The notes under the pieces: model-generated
What the model saw: only the letters and a program-made list of their open reading frames with translations
Told to the model about the DNA's origin: nothing
The model's database searches: none
Made by a program: the position numbers and the translations under genes
NCBI GenBank assembly: GCA_018830925.1
Contig: JAHJRK010000208.1
Span: 1 to 11,145 of the forward strand
Direction of reading: 5' to 3'
DNA length: 11,145 nt
Origin: Pseudomonadota bacterium
GTDB lineage: Bacteria > Desulfobacterota > Desulfobacteria > Desulfobacterales > RPRI01
Shown: positions 1-6,794 of the stretch, piece by piece
How positions within the stretch are numbered: position 1 is the stretch's first letter
How the letters are laid out: the number at the start of each line of letters is the position of its first letter

Positions 1-28
1 CGAGATAGTCCTTTGTTTATAATGCAAT

Positions 29-163
29 CTATTTCACTTCTTCTTCCACGAACGGAAAAATCTTTTTAATAAGAACCATAAGCACTGCGAAAAGCGCGAG
101 AACTGCGAGCGTGCCTCCCATTCCGACAATGATCATCGTAAACCCGAATGTCCAGTTGTCCAT
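29..163 (-). CDS. OadG-like small membrane subunit (mini gamma chain of a sodium-pump decarboxylase)
   Basis: A 44-residue protein starting MDNWTFGFTMIIVG and ending KKIFPFVEEEVK. One hydrophobic helix fills about residues 6-34, followed by a KK pair and an acidic tail, which is the pattern of the OadG gamma chain of Na+-pumping oxaloacetate or methylmalonyl-CoA decarboxylases. In that family the gamma chain anchors and assembles the biotin carboxyltransferase with the OadB pump in the inner membrane. Typical OadG is about 80-120 residues, so this is a minimal form that keeps the membrane anchor and lacks the proline-rich tail. The start is supported by a GGAG box (170-173) 6 bases upstream. 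Downstream, near base 12, an AAAGGA-like ribosome site suggests another gene begins just outside the window, possibly a carboxylase subunit. Family call is by pattern; partner genes are not visible. Confidence 0.72.
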   Translation of the reverse strand: MDNWTFGFTMIIVGMGGTLAVLALFAVLMVLIKKIFPFVEEEVK

Positions 164-247
164 ATCAATCTCCGGAATAAAATTATACTTTGTTATAAGG
201 ACTTATTTTATGCAACATTCCCTATCATCCGATATGGCTGATTTCAA

Positions 248-400
248 CTAAATAGTATCCATCCGGAAACTAATATTGGGCAATCTCAAAGAAATCAGGG
301 GATTGCCCTTAAAACATACGCATAGTATGTCGCACAAGAAATCCCGCAGATTGATGCCGAGATCGCTCAAAAAGGCCATTTCCGGATTGAGACTAAATAA
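248..400 (+). pseudogene. Possible 3' remnant of a decayed gene
   Basis: Reading codons from 248 gives a protein-like stretch with one internal TAG at 323-325. It ends VAQEIPQIDAEIAQKGHF then RIETK and a TAA at 398-400. The last 24 residues look like a normal amphipathic protein C-terminus rather than random translation. No start codon with a ribosome site or conserved upstream domain is visible, and I do not recognise the family. The stop lies exactly against the stop of the minus-strand gene that ends at 401. It may be the tail of a lost gene, perhaps a transposase, or a chance reading frame. Confidence 0.2.
278..308. other. Inverted repeat (hairpin) downstream of the 90-residue gene
   Basis: GGGCAATC (278-285) and GATTGCCC (301-308) form a perfect 8-base-pair stem with a 15-base loop. 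It lies about 90 bases past the stop of the trpB2-linked gene on the minus strand. A short A/T stretch follows on each side but there is no strong run of T, so it is at best a weak terminator. Confidence 0.35.
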
Positions 401-673
401 TCAATCGGTTCCTCCGTCCACTGCATTCCGGCGGGCCTGTTCGATAAGCTCAAGCAGGCTCGATATTTTAGGCTTTGGCCGGGACATGGCCAATTGCATA
501 AATTCTTCTTCTGAGAGCCTGTCTTTAAAGTAGGCTGTAACATCAAAGCGTTCCCACCAGCAGTCGAAAATCTTGAAGCATGGGCTTTGGCCGTCGCCGC
601 ATGTGCGGCAGTAGCCAAAGCCCACAGAACTGCCGAGACGCGGGCAGCGGATATCGAGATCATCAGGGTTCAT
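401..673 (-). CDS. Small cysteine-rich protein of unknown function, translationally coupled to trpB2
   Basis: A 90-residue soluble protein. Cysteines lie at 10, 22, 25, 32 and 38, in the pattern CPRLG, then CRTC, then a PCFK segment and DCWWERFDV. This looks like a small zinc or iron-sulfur site. The second half is charged and helical, including the segment SLLELIEQARR. Its ATG overlaps the trpB2 stop as ATGA, so it is translated from the same message. The overlap also argues against this being a chance frame. I recall similar CPRLG...DCWW proteins from sulfate-reducing Desulfobacterota, all without known function. Context suggests co-expression with TrpB2, not necessarily a role in tryptophan synthesis. 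No membrane segment or signal peptide is seen. The other frames across this stretch read as shadows. Confidence 0.8.
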   Translation of the reverse strand: MNPDDLDIRCPRLGSSVGFGYCRTCGDGQSPCFKIFDCWWERFDVTAYFKDRLSEEEFMQLAMSRPKPKISSLLELIEQARRNAVDGGTD

Positions 674-2052
674 TTTCTGATGCTTTTAAGCCGCTCAGGC
701 ATCGGTTGGCCCTTTATGGCATCTTTCAGCCCGGCTATTTCGTCATCGCTCAGTGAGACATCCTTCATGCCTCCTGCCATATAGCGTTCATAAGCGGCAA
801 GATCAAGCAGGCCGTGACCGCTGAAGTTTACGACAATCACTTTTTCCTTTCCCTCTTCTTTTGCAAGACGCGCCTCGGCGATCGTCTGGGCAAGGGCGTG
901 GGTGGTTTCCGGCGCCGGGATAAAGCCTTCTGTTTTTGCGAATAGAGAGCCTGCCTCATAGCAGGACAACTGGTTGACGGTTTTTGGTGTAATCAGGCCT
1001 TCTTCCACAAGCTGGCTTACTGTCGGAGCCATGCCGTGGTAGCGCAGGCCTCCTGCGTGGATCGGGGGCGGCACAAACATATGCCCGAGGCTGTGCATCG
1101 CAAGAAGCGGAGTATAGCGGGCGGTGTCGCCATAATCGTAGATAAAGAGTCCGCGGGTCATGGATGGACATGCCTGTGGCTCCACCGGATAAATCTCGAT
1201 TTTTTTACCGTTGATCTTATCAAGAACAAAGGGGAAGGCGAGCCCGGCGAAGTTGCTGCCGCCTCCGGCGCATCCGATCACAATATCCGGATACTCACCT
1301 GCCATGGCAAGCTGTTTTTTTACTTCAAGTCCGATTATTGTCTGATGGAGCATGACATGGTTAAGCACGCTGCCCAGAGAATATCTGGTCTTACCTGTAG
1401 TATCGCTTACCGCGGCTTCAACCGCTTCGCTTATTGCTATCCCAAGGCTTCCCGGAGTGTTCGGGTCCCTTGCGAGGGCGTCGCGTCCGGCCTTGGTCTC
1501 CGTGCTGGGGCTTGGAATGCACTTGCCGCCCCAAACCTCCATCATTGTTTTTCGGTAAGGTTTTTGCTCAAAACTGACACGCACCATGTAAACCTTGCAC
1601 TCAAGACCGAACTGGGCGCATGCAAAAGAAAGAGCACTTCCCCACTGGCCCGCCCCTGTTTCCGTTGTTATGCGTTCTATGCCGAACTGCTTGTTATAAT
1701 ATGCCTGGGCAACAGCGGTATTAGGCTTATGGCTTCCCGGAGGACTGCATCCCTCATTCTTATAATAAATGCGTGCCGGCGTATCCAGGACTTTTTCCAG
1801 GGCGGTTGCCCTTATTAAAGGACTTGGGCGCCAGATGCTGTAAACGTCAAGCACCGGTTCAGGGATATCGATCCAGCGCTGAGTGCTGACCTCCTGTTCG
1901 ATTATGTTCATCGGGAAAACCGGGGACAGCATATCGGGGCTGATCGGTTTGCCGTCGGGGCCGAGGGGCGGGTTGAGCTTTATATCCGCCAGGATGTTGT
2001 ACCATTGGCGCGGCATTTCTCCGGCCGGCAGTAAAATCGCTTTCGGTTTCAT
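670..2052 (-). CDS. trpB: Tryptophan synthase beta chain, TrpB2 type
   Basis: A 460-residue PLP enzyme that joins indole and L-serine to give L-tryptophan in the cytoplasm. The pyridoxal lysine is in GSHKPNTA (Lys109). The catalytic glutamate region is ETGAGQWGSA (131-140). The phosphate-binding loop is GCAGGGSN (260-267). The long N-terminal lead, about 75 residues before the WRPSPL segment, and the total length match the TrpB2 branch (about 420-460 residues) and not classical TrpB1 (about 400). No trpA or other trp gene is nearby; TrpB2 enzymes often act without TrpA and may salvage free indole. The start is set by a strong AAGGAGGAG box (2058-2066) 5 bases upstream of the ATG. The stop overlaps the next gene by ATGA. 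Homologues of this branch can be mislabelled as plain trpB; a role other than indole salvage is not excluded. Confidence 0.93.
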   Translation of the reverse strand: MKPKAILLPAGEMPRQWYNILADIKLNPPLGPDGKPISPDMLSPVFPMNIIEQEVSTQRWIDIPEPVLDVYSIWRPSPLIRATALEKVLDTPARIYYKNEGCSPPGSHKPNTAVAQAYYNKQFGIERITTETGAGQWGSALSFACAQFGLECKVYMVRVSFEQKPYRKTMMEVWGGKCIPSPSTETKAGRDALARDPNTPGSLGIAISEAVEAAVSDTTGKTRYSLGSVLNHVMLHQTIIGLEVKKQLAMAGEYPDIVIGCAGGGSNFAGLAFPFVLDKINGKKIEIYPVEPQACPSMTRGLFIYDYGDTARYTPLLAMHSLGHMFVPPPIHAGGLRYHGMAPTVSQLVEEGLITPKTVNQLSCYEAGSLFAKTEGFIPAPETTHALAQTIAEARLAKEEGKEKVIVVNFSGHGLLDLAAYERYMAGGMKDVSLSDDEIAGLKDAIKGQPMPERLKSIRK

Positions 2053-2148
2053 TCTGTCTCCTCCTTATCAAAAGTATTTGCCTTGCCTTAACCCCGATAA
2101 ACGGGACTCTTTTCAGTACCAGAAATGAAGCTTTGGCGGCAGGTTACA

Positions 2149-2185
2149 GGCCTTGCGGTTTTTGCCGGCCATAACCAGCAAGGCC
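2149..2185. repeat. Perfect 8-bp inverted repeat between trpB2 and the GIY-YIG gene
   Basis: GGCCTTGC (2149-2156) and GCAAGGCC (2178-2185) face each other across a 21-base loop that itself contains GCCGGCC. It lies in the roughly 200-base gap downstream of the GIY-YIG gene and upstream of trpB2 on the minus strand. No T-run follows on either strand, so a simple terminator is unlikely. It could be a leader structure for trpB2 or a short extragenic repeat. No -35/-10 pair was convincing in this gap. Confidence 0.35.
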
Positions 2186-2250
2186 ATGTTAATATTTCTT
2201 ATTGCATTCCGGCATTGTATTTCGCACAAGTAATAACGCAATGGTACCGG

Positions 2251-2541
2251 TTACAGTATTTCCTTTCTTTTAAGTTCGGAGATTTTACTGCCGGCAGTCG
2301 CCCGCTTAATCCGATATTCCAGTTTAAGCGCATCGCTTTTCGTCATTTCTGAACTGGCACCGGCAAGTTCAACGGGTCTCCTGGATCTTGTATATCTTGC
2401 GCCTCTGCCTGTGTTGTGTGATGCCAGCCGGTTTTCCAGGTTATTGGTTATCCCGCAATACAAAGATTTATCGGAACATCGGATAAGGTAAACAACCCAT
2501 TTCTCATTTACCTTCTTTGCTTTAATAATTCCCTGTTTCAT
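2251..2541 (-). CDS. GIY-YIG nuclease-superfamily protein (UPF0213/YhbQ-like)
   Basis: A 96-residue single-domain protein. The motif reads VVYLIRC, then LYCGITNNLENRL, then the family-typical HNTGRGARYTRSRRPVEL, with a conserved glutamate in KLEYRIKR. This matches the small UPF0213 group of GIY-YIG proteins, which resemble the nuclease domain of UvrC but stand alone. YhbQ of Escherichia coli is reported to have some DNA nuclease activity; the cellular role is otherwise poorly known. The first motif tyrosine is in VVYL, and YCG takes the place of YIG, a common variation. The ATG overlaps the stop of the gene upstream (ATGA), with AGGA 5 bases before the start, so both genes are read from one message. 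Confidence 0.88.
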   Translation of the reverse strand: MKQGIIKAKKVNEKWVVYLIRCSDKSLYCGITNNLENRLASHNTGRGARYTRSRRPVELAGASSEMTKSDALKLEYRIKRATAGSKISELKRKEIL

Positions 2542-2711
2542 TTCATCCTGTAATGCCCAGCTCCCGGCAAAAAAGGCAGTCCGGGCTGAAAATATCCCTG
2601 ATATGCATTACATTTTTTCCGGTAACGACACTGCCGGCATACAACAATGTGTTTGCGTGGATTTCCTGCCCTGGGGCAGAGAATATATCTTTCATTCTTT
2701 TTGTTTTCCAT
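2538..2711 (-). CDS. Small four-cysteine protein of unknown function, coupled to the GIY-YIG gene
   Basis: A 57-residue basic protein. Cysteines at 12, 25, 28 and 34 lie in ILCPRAG, CRQC and RKKCNAY, a likely one-metal zinc ribbon or knuckle. The C-terminus is proline and glycine rich (FQPGLPFLPGAGH). I chose the ATG at 2711 because GGGAG (2718-2722) sits 6 bases upstream. A TTG at 2726 would add five residues, MREIK, but would place that ribosome site inside the gene. The stop overlaps the GIY-YIG start by ATGA, which supports both genes. The CPRxG...CxxC...C spacing resembles that of the 90-residue gene at 401-673. Function unknown. Confidence 0.68.
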   Translation of the reverse strand: MENKKNERYILCPRAGNPRKHIVVCRQCRYRKKCNAYQGYFQPGLPFLPGAGHYRMK

Positions 2712-2961
2712 TTTGATCTCCCGCAAAGTTTCCTCTCCCCTCAGCTTATTACACGGAAAGTTTACGTTGAAAATTACATCAGAATATGAAGCATGTCAAA
2801 TGAGGAATTTCCCATCAGACACAGCGGTTCCGGAGCGCATCATTATAAAACAGATTGTATATAAATTTATTATCTGATATTTCCCATTTCGCAATTTAAC
2901 TTGTCTTTATCCAGAACGAATATGTCCGATTTTCATAATTTATTTAAGACCGGGGGATATT

Positions 2962-3984
2962 GTGCCTGCAATCAAATTTGATCCGGAACTATGTGCCAGC
3001 TGTGAGACAGTGGATTGTCTTATGAAATGCCAATATATTGAATTTGCCGGCATCAGCGACGCAAAAGCCGAAAAATTAAAGATAAACGCCGGGGAAAACA
3101 GTCGCGTGCTTAATGAATGCCTGACCTGTTACGCGTGCCAGGAGTATTGCCCGTTTGGTAACAATCCTTTTTATCTGCTTGTGGAACTGCAGGAGAAAAA
3201 AGGAATATTGCCGGCGCCAAAACCCATAGTTGAAGAACAGCTGCGGATGATGAGTCCAAAGGGAAGGATTACCCGGCAAAAAGTCCGCTCTCCGGTAGTG
3301 AATATGTGCGCCTTTCCCATGCTTACCGGATGTGTGCGGGGAAAACTGTTCGAGGGTGCGTCTGTGATTTCGGGAAACGACATATTCTGTAATATCATGT
3401 GGCTTCATTTTGCTAAAAACTCCGTGATAAGAGATCGGGTTCCGAAAATGATAGATAATATCATGTCATTTTATCTGAAGGATTCCAAAATTGATGAGAT
3501 GGTCTGTTTTCACGATGAGTGTTACGGAACCTATACCAGTGTGGCGGAAGCCTTCGGCATTTCAGTGCCTTTTAAACCGATACATCTGTTCGATTACATC
3601 AACCGGCGGCTGAATGAAATACCGGACCTGATTAAGCCGATTAATGAAAAAATTGCATACCAACGGCCGTGTTCGAATCGTCTGTCGCCGGAGACAGATA
3701 AAATTCTGGATGATATTTTCATCAAAATCGGAGCCGAACGTGTGCCCCGGAAGCATGACCGGGAAAACGCCCTGTGCTGCGGCGGAGTTCCGCGTGCCCA
3801 ACAGCGGGATGAACTGGCCGATGAATTGGTGGAAAAAAATATCAGCGATATGCTCTCAACGGGCGCCAAATATTGTGTATTTAACTGTCCTTTCTGCATG
3901 GCGACTCTCGGACAGGAAGTGGCGGAACACGGGTTGATGCCGATACTCGTAAGCGATCTTGTCCTGATTGCGCTGGGAGAATAA
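2962..3984 (+). CDS. Iron-sulfur protein with two 4Fe-4S motifs and a C-terminal CCG domain (HdrD/GlcF-like)
   Basis: A 340-residue predicted electron carrier. Two ferredoxin-type sites are present near the N-terminus: Cys11, 14, 19, 23 and Cys53, 56, 59, 63. The C-terminal cysteine-rich CCG domain has Cys237, the LCCGG pair Cys272-273, and CPFC (Cys309, 312). This set of residues binds a non-cubane 4Fe-4S site in heterodisulfide reductase HdrB/HdrD and is shared with GlpC, GlcF and LutA. The first CCG half (about 115-215) is only partly recognisable: GCVRG and the spaced pair in CFHDEC, with no CCG. Translation starts at GTG with GGGGGA 5 bases upstream. It is the first gene of a plus-strand cluster; the next ATG is 4 bases after its stop. 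The likely job is to move electrons from the flavoprotein encoded next. No membrane segment is seen. The exact physiological partner is not shown by the sequence. Confidence 0.86.
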   Translation: MPAIKFDPELCASCETVDCLMKCQYIEFAGISDAKAEKLKINAGENSRVLNECLTCYACQEYCPFGNNPFYLLVELQEKKGILPAPKPIVEEQLRMMSPKGRITRQKVRSPVVNMCAFPMLTGCVRGKLFEGASVISGNDIFCNIMWLHFAKNSVIRDRVPKMIDNIMSFYLKDSKIDEMVCFHDECYGTYTSVAEAFGISVPFKPIHLFDYINRRLNEIPDLIKPINEKIAYQRPCSNRLSPETDKILDDIFIKIGAERVPRKHDRENALCCGGVPRAQQRDELADELVEKNISDMLSTGAKYCVFNCPFCMATLGQEVAEHGLMPILVSDLVLIALGE

Positions 3985-3988
3985 ACCT

Positions 3989-5365
3989 ATGAACGATTTC
4001 ATCAGGCAATTAGCCGATATAACCGGATCGGGGTTTGTTTCCTCGGAGCCCGAAGAGCGATACCTGTATTCCATGGACCAGGGAACAATGTCCCCTGCAG
4101 AACCTGACGCCGTTATCATGCCTGGAAGCACGGAAGAAGTGCGAGAAATCATGCTTCTTGCAAATAAGCATAAAGTCCCGGTGGTGCCTATGGGAGGAGG
4201 ACTGGTGCTCTCAGGCCTCACGCGGGCATTGCACGGCGGCATTATTTTAGACATGAAACGGATGAACCGTATCCTTCAGATTAATCCGAAAAGCCGGTAT
4301 GCAGTTGTTGAAGGAGGAGCTTCTGAGGGTATGCTGCAGGCGTATCTGAAAAAGCATCATCCGGAACTCAAACATTCCATGCCGGATGCTCCGCCGATAG
4401 CCACACTGGCGGGCAATATCTGTATTCATGGATCGGGGCACCTCTCAGTCCTGGGGGGGTTCCATTCTGATATGCTTACCGGCATGGAGGTTGTGCTGCC
4501 GACAGGCGATATCATGAGAACTGGATCATGCAGCATCTCCCCGGACTGGTTCGCCAGGGCGCCGCTTCCGGATCTCTCCGGGCTTTTTATAGGATGGTCG
4601 GGAACCACCGGGGTTGTGACTAAACTCGGGATCAGGCTTTTCCCCAGTTATTCTCACAATGATATGCTCATTTTCGTATGTGAAGACGCGGATCTGATGC
4701 CGGACGTAATTTCACGGCTGACCGGCACGCAGGTTGCAGAAGACATGACGCCGTGGATGACGCCGAAACCGGAATGGGCCCGCGGATTCCTGCATATAAA
4801 CATCAGCTACGGAGCGCACAGTAAAAAGGAGCTTACTTTCAAACGTAACCTGCTCCAGGCATCTGTGAAAAAATATTCCGATCAGAAAATCGCTGGTTTT
4901 CTCCCCATGCCGCCAACCGAAAAAAGCAGGTTTTTAAAAATCCCTTCACCGGACCTGGTAAAATTTGCCGACATCAGGAAGGGCGGCGGATTTGAATATG
5001 TAGGGGCAATCATGGCCATCGAACATTTCGCGGAGGCTTATCGTGCCGGTCTTCAAATCGCCCGGACGTACAACGTGAGTTATTCCATGGGAGCAAGAAT
5101 CATCGGAGCGGGTCATGCCATGATGTTTTTTTACGCGTATGCTTTTAACCGTGCTGACCCCGAAGACATAAAACTGGCGCAGCACGCGCTCGAGGCAACC
5201 AATACCGCTGCTCTTGAAATCGGCGGAATTCCCTGGAAATCGGAACTTCCCGCCCAGAAGCAGATCATCAACAAAATGGACCAAAACACATTTAACCTCA
5301 TGAATCAGATTCGTTCCGTGCTTGATCCGAATCACATCATGAATCCGGGAAACTGGGAAAAATGA
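3989..5365 (+). CDS. FAD-binding oxidoreductase, GlcD / VAO-PCMH family
   Basis: A 458-residue flavoprotein. The FAD-binding PCMH domain covers about residues 36-220: the PGSTEEVREIMLLANKH segment, VPMGGGLVLSG (66-76), EGGASEGML (108-116), the LAGNICIHGSGH region (140-151), and SGTTGVVTKLG (204-214). The C-terminal cap domain ends in VLDPNHIMNPGNW, the usual close of GlcD-like enzymes. The family oxidises 2-hydroxyacids such as glycolate or lactate, or aromatic alcohols, passing hydride to FAD. The substrate cannot be read from sequence. The ATG at 3989 is preferred because GGGAG (3975-3979) lies 9 bases upstream; an in-frame TTG at 3968 lies inside the previous gene and has no ribosome site. 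The flanking iron-sulfur genes suggest FAD hands its electrons to them. A quinone, an electron-transferring flavoprotein or a Hdr-type partner are all possible final acceptors. Confidence 0.87.
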   Translation: MNDFIRQLADITGSGFVSSEPEERYLYSMDQGTMSPAEPDAVIMPGSTEEVREIMLLANKHKVPVVPMGGGLVLSGLTRALHGGIILDMKRMNRILQINPKSRYAVVEGGASEGMLQAYLKKHHPELKHSMPDAPPIATLAGNICIHGSGHLSVLGGFHSDMLTGMEVVLPTGDIMRTGSCSISPDWFARAPLPDLSGLFIGWSGTTGVVTKLGIRLFPSYSHNDMLIFVCEDADLMPDVISRLTGTQVAEDMTPWMTPKPEWARGFLHINISYGAHSKKELTFKRNLLQASVKKYSDQKIAGFLPMPPTEKSRFLKIPSPDLVKFADIRKGGGFEYVGAIMAIEHFAEAYRAGLQIARTYNVSYSMGARIIGAGHAMMFFYAYAFNRADPEDIKLAQHALEATNTAALEIGGIPWKSELPAQKQIINKMDQNTFNLMNQIRSVLDPNHIMNPGNWEK

Positions 5366-5417
5366 CAGGCCGGGATATGTTTGATTTTTTTTCGTAATCA
5401 CATATATAGGGAGACCT

Positions 5418-5507
5418 TTGAAGAACATCCAATTTTGTCCAAGTTCAAGGAAGGCGAAAATTTTAACCACAGGAATACATTGGAGTATTTCGAGGATTAA
5501 AATTTGA
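5418..5507 (+). other. Possible 29-residue reading frame in the gap between the flavoprotein and the second iron-sulfur gene
   Basis: A TTG at 5418 preceded by GGGAG (5409-5413) opens a 29-codon frame whose TGA overlaps the TTG at 5504 as TTGA. This 138-base gap is otherwise empty. The residue make-up is not clearly protein-like and no family is recognised. It could be a coupling leader for the next gene, or a chance frame. Confidence 0.15.
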
Positions 5508-5553
5508 GCCTGACAAAGAAATCGGGCAAAAGTGGGTGTTATGCAAAGGTCTC

Positions 5554-5559
5554 AGAGGA
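5554..5559 (+). promoter_or_regulatory. Ribosome binding site that decides the start of the second iron-sulfur gene
   Basis: AGAGGA lies 7 bases before the ATG at 5567. A second, equally spaced GAGGA (5492-5496) lies 7 bases before a TTG at 5504 in the same frame. Two well-placed sites 63 bases apart leave the start ambiguous; ATG is favoured because the first cysteine motif then begins nine residues in, as is usual in the family. Confidence 0.5.
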
Positions 5560-5566
5560 TATAACC

Positions 5567-6724
5567 ATGCTTCATGAAGAGATACTGCACAGGTGTTTTC
5601 GCTGCGGCTACTGCAAGATGCCTTCAAGTTATATTGATTTGAATTGTCCTTCATATCTGGCATTCCGGTTTGAAACCTATTCGCCTGGAGGACGCATGTG
5701 GCTTCTACGGGCCTGGCTGGACGGAAAGATTACGCTAAGCAAAAGATTTTCCGAAATTATGTTCTCCTGCACTGCGTGTGGCAACTGCACCGAACATTGC
5801 CCGTTTCCCGGTTTCAAAGATCTGCTGCTTGAGGCTTTTACGGCGGCCAGAGGAGCTTTCCTGGATGAGGGACTTGTCCCGGCCGGGGTGAGAGATTATC
5901 TGACCCGGATGCAGCTTCATGGAAATCCTTACGGCCTGCCAGCTAAAAAACGAGCAGACTGGGCCGGGGGGACGGAGATAGCACCATTTACCGACCAGGA
6001 ATATCTCTTCTTTGCAGGTGACGAAGGCGCCTACGACACGCGTGGTCAGGAGATAGCCCGTTCCGCAGCCAAACTGCTTGCAAAGGCAGGCATCTCTTTC
6101 GGCATTTTAACCATGGGTGAAAATTCCGACGGAAATGATGTCAGGGCATCAGGTGAAACAGCCCTGTTTGAAGAGCTGGCAAAAAATAATACTGATCTCT
6201 TTAATAAAAAAAATGTTAAAAAAATCATAACCTTGTCTCCCCACGGCTTTAATGCCTTCAAAAAGGATTATCCAGAACTGGGCGGGAATTACCAGGTGTT
6301 CCATTACACGCAGGTTCTCGCGTTTAACATGGGGAAGCTGAAATTCCGTGAAAACTCGGACCCGGTTCTGGCGACGTACCATGATCCCTGTTACCTGGGC
6401 CGCCACAACATGGATTACTACTCATCGCGGATGATGCTCTCGGCTGTTCCCGGTCTTAAGATTGCCGAAATGGACCGGAATAAACAAAATGCTCTGTGCT
6501 GCGGAGGCGGGGGCGGAAATTTTTTTACGGATGTTCTGTCGTCCGGTAATGAAAGCCCTGCCCGCTCACGTGTCCGTGAAGCGAAAGCCACCGGTGCAAC
6601 GATCATGGCCGTTTCCTGCCCGTTGTGCGCGATTATGCTGGAAGACGCGGTGAAGGCGGAAGGACTTGACGGAGATTTGCGGATCATGGAAGTATCCGAA
6701 ATCGTAAATGACCGTATTCTATAA
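5567..6724 (+). CDS. Iron-sulfur protein, HdrD/GlcF-like, with a degenerate first CCG domain
   Basis: A 385-residue protein (406 if the TTG at 5504 is used), numbered here from the ATG at 5567. Two ferredoxin-type 4Fe-4S sites are present: Cys10, 13, 16 with Cys27, and Cys68, 71, 74, 78. Two CCG (HdrB-like) halves follow. The second is complete: HDPC (275), LCCGG (311-312) and CPLC (351, 354). The first half keeps the fold landmarks but lost every ligand: the usual FxGC reads FAGD (Asp152), the CCG pair reads NSDG (Ser187-Asp188), and CPHCFN reads SPHGFN (224-229). It should therefore hold one non-cubane cluster, not two. Members of this family pass electrons between flavoproteins, quinones or heterodisulfides. 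It lies downstream of the GlcD-like gene after a 201-base gap, or 138 bases if the TTG start is used. No membrane helix is present. Confidence 0.88.
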   Translation: MLHEEILHRCFRCGYCKMPSSYIDLNCPSYLAFRFETYSPGGRMWLLRAWLDGKITLSKRFSEIMFSCTACGNCTEHCPFPGFKDLLLEAFTAARGAFLDEGLVPAGVRDYLTRMQLHGNPYGLPAKKRADWAGGTEIAPFTDQEYLFFAGDEGAYDTRGQEIARSAAKLLAKAGISFGILTMGENSDGNDVRASGETALFEELAKNNTDLFNKKNVKKIITLSPHGFNAFKKDYPELGGNYQVFHYTQVLAFNMGKLKFRENSDPVLATYHDPCYLGRHNMDYYSSRMMLSAVPGLKIAEMDRNKQNALCCGGGGGNFFTDVLSSGNESPARSRVREAKATGATIMAVSCPLCAIMLEDAVKAEGLDGDLRIMEVSEIVNDRIL

Positions 6725-6794
6725 TTAACCGATTGTCGGAATGAGACAGGTTTGCACTCAAAGCTCTCTTCGTCCGATGGATAATTGAAATGGG

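Noticed and set aside
1036..1818. A 260-codon plus-strand frame opposite trpB2
   Set aside because: It lies wholly inside the clear TrpB2 gene on the other strand and shows no recognisable domain; it is a shadow frame.
2881..2961. Sigma-70 promoter for the iron-sulfur/flavin cluster
   Set aside because: A CATAAT-like -10 is present near 2934, but no acceptable -35 lies 16-19 bases upstream.
3076..3408. 110-codon minus-strand frame opposite the first iron-sulfur gene
   Set aside because: It is antisense to a gene with intact 4Fe-4S and CCG motifs and has no protein-like features.
4946..5470. 174-codon minus-strand frame across the end of the flavoprotein gene
   Set aside because: It covers conserved GlcD-family sequence antisense; only the last part is in the gap, and no ribosome site or family supports it.
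6725..6794. Bidirectional terminator between the convergent genes
   Set aside because: Only a 4-bp CCGA/TCGG hairpin without a T-run is visible.
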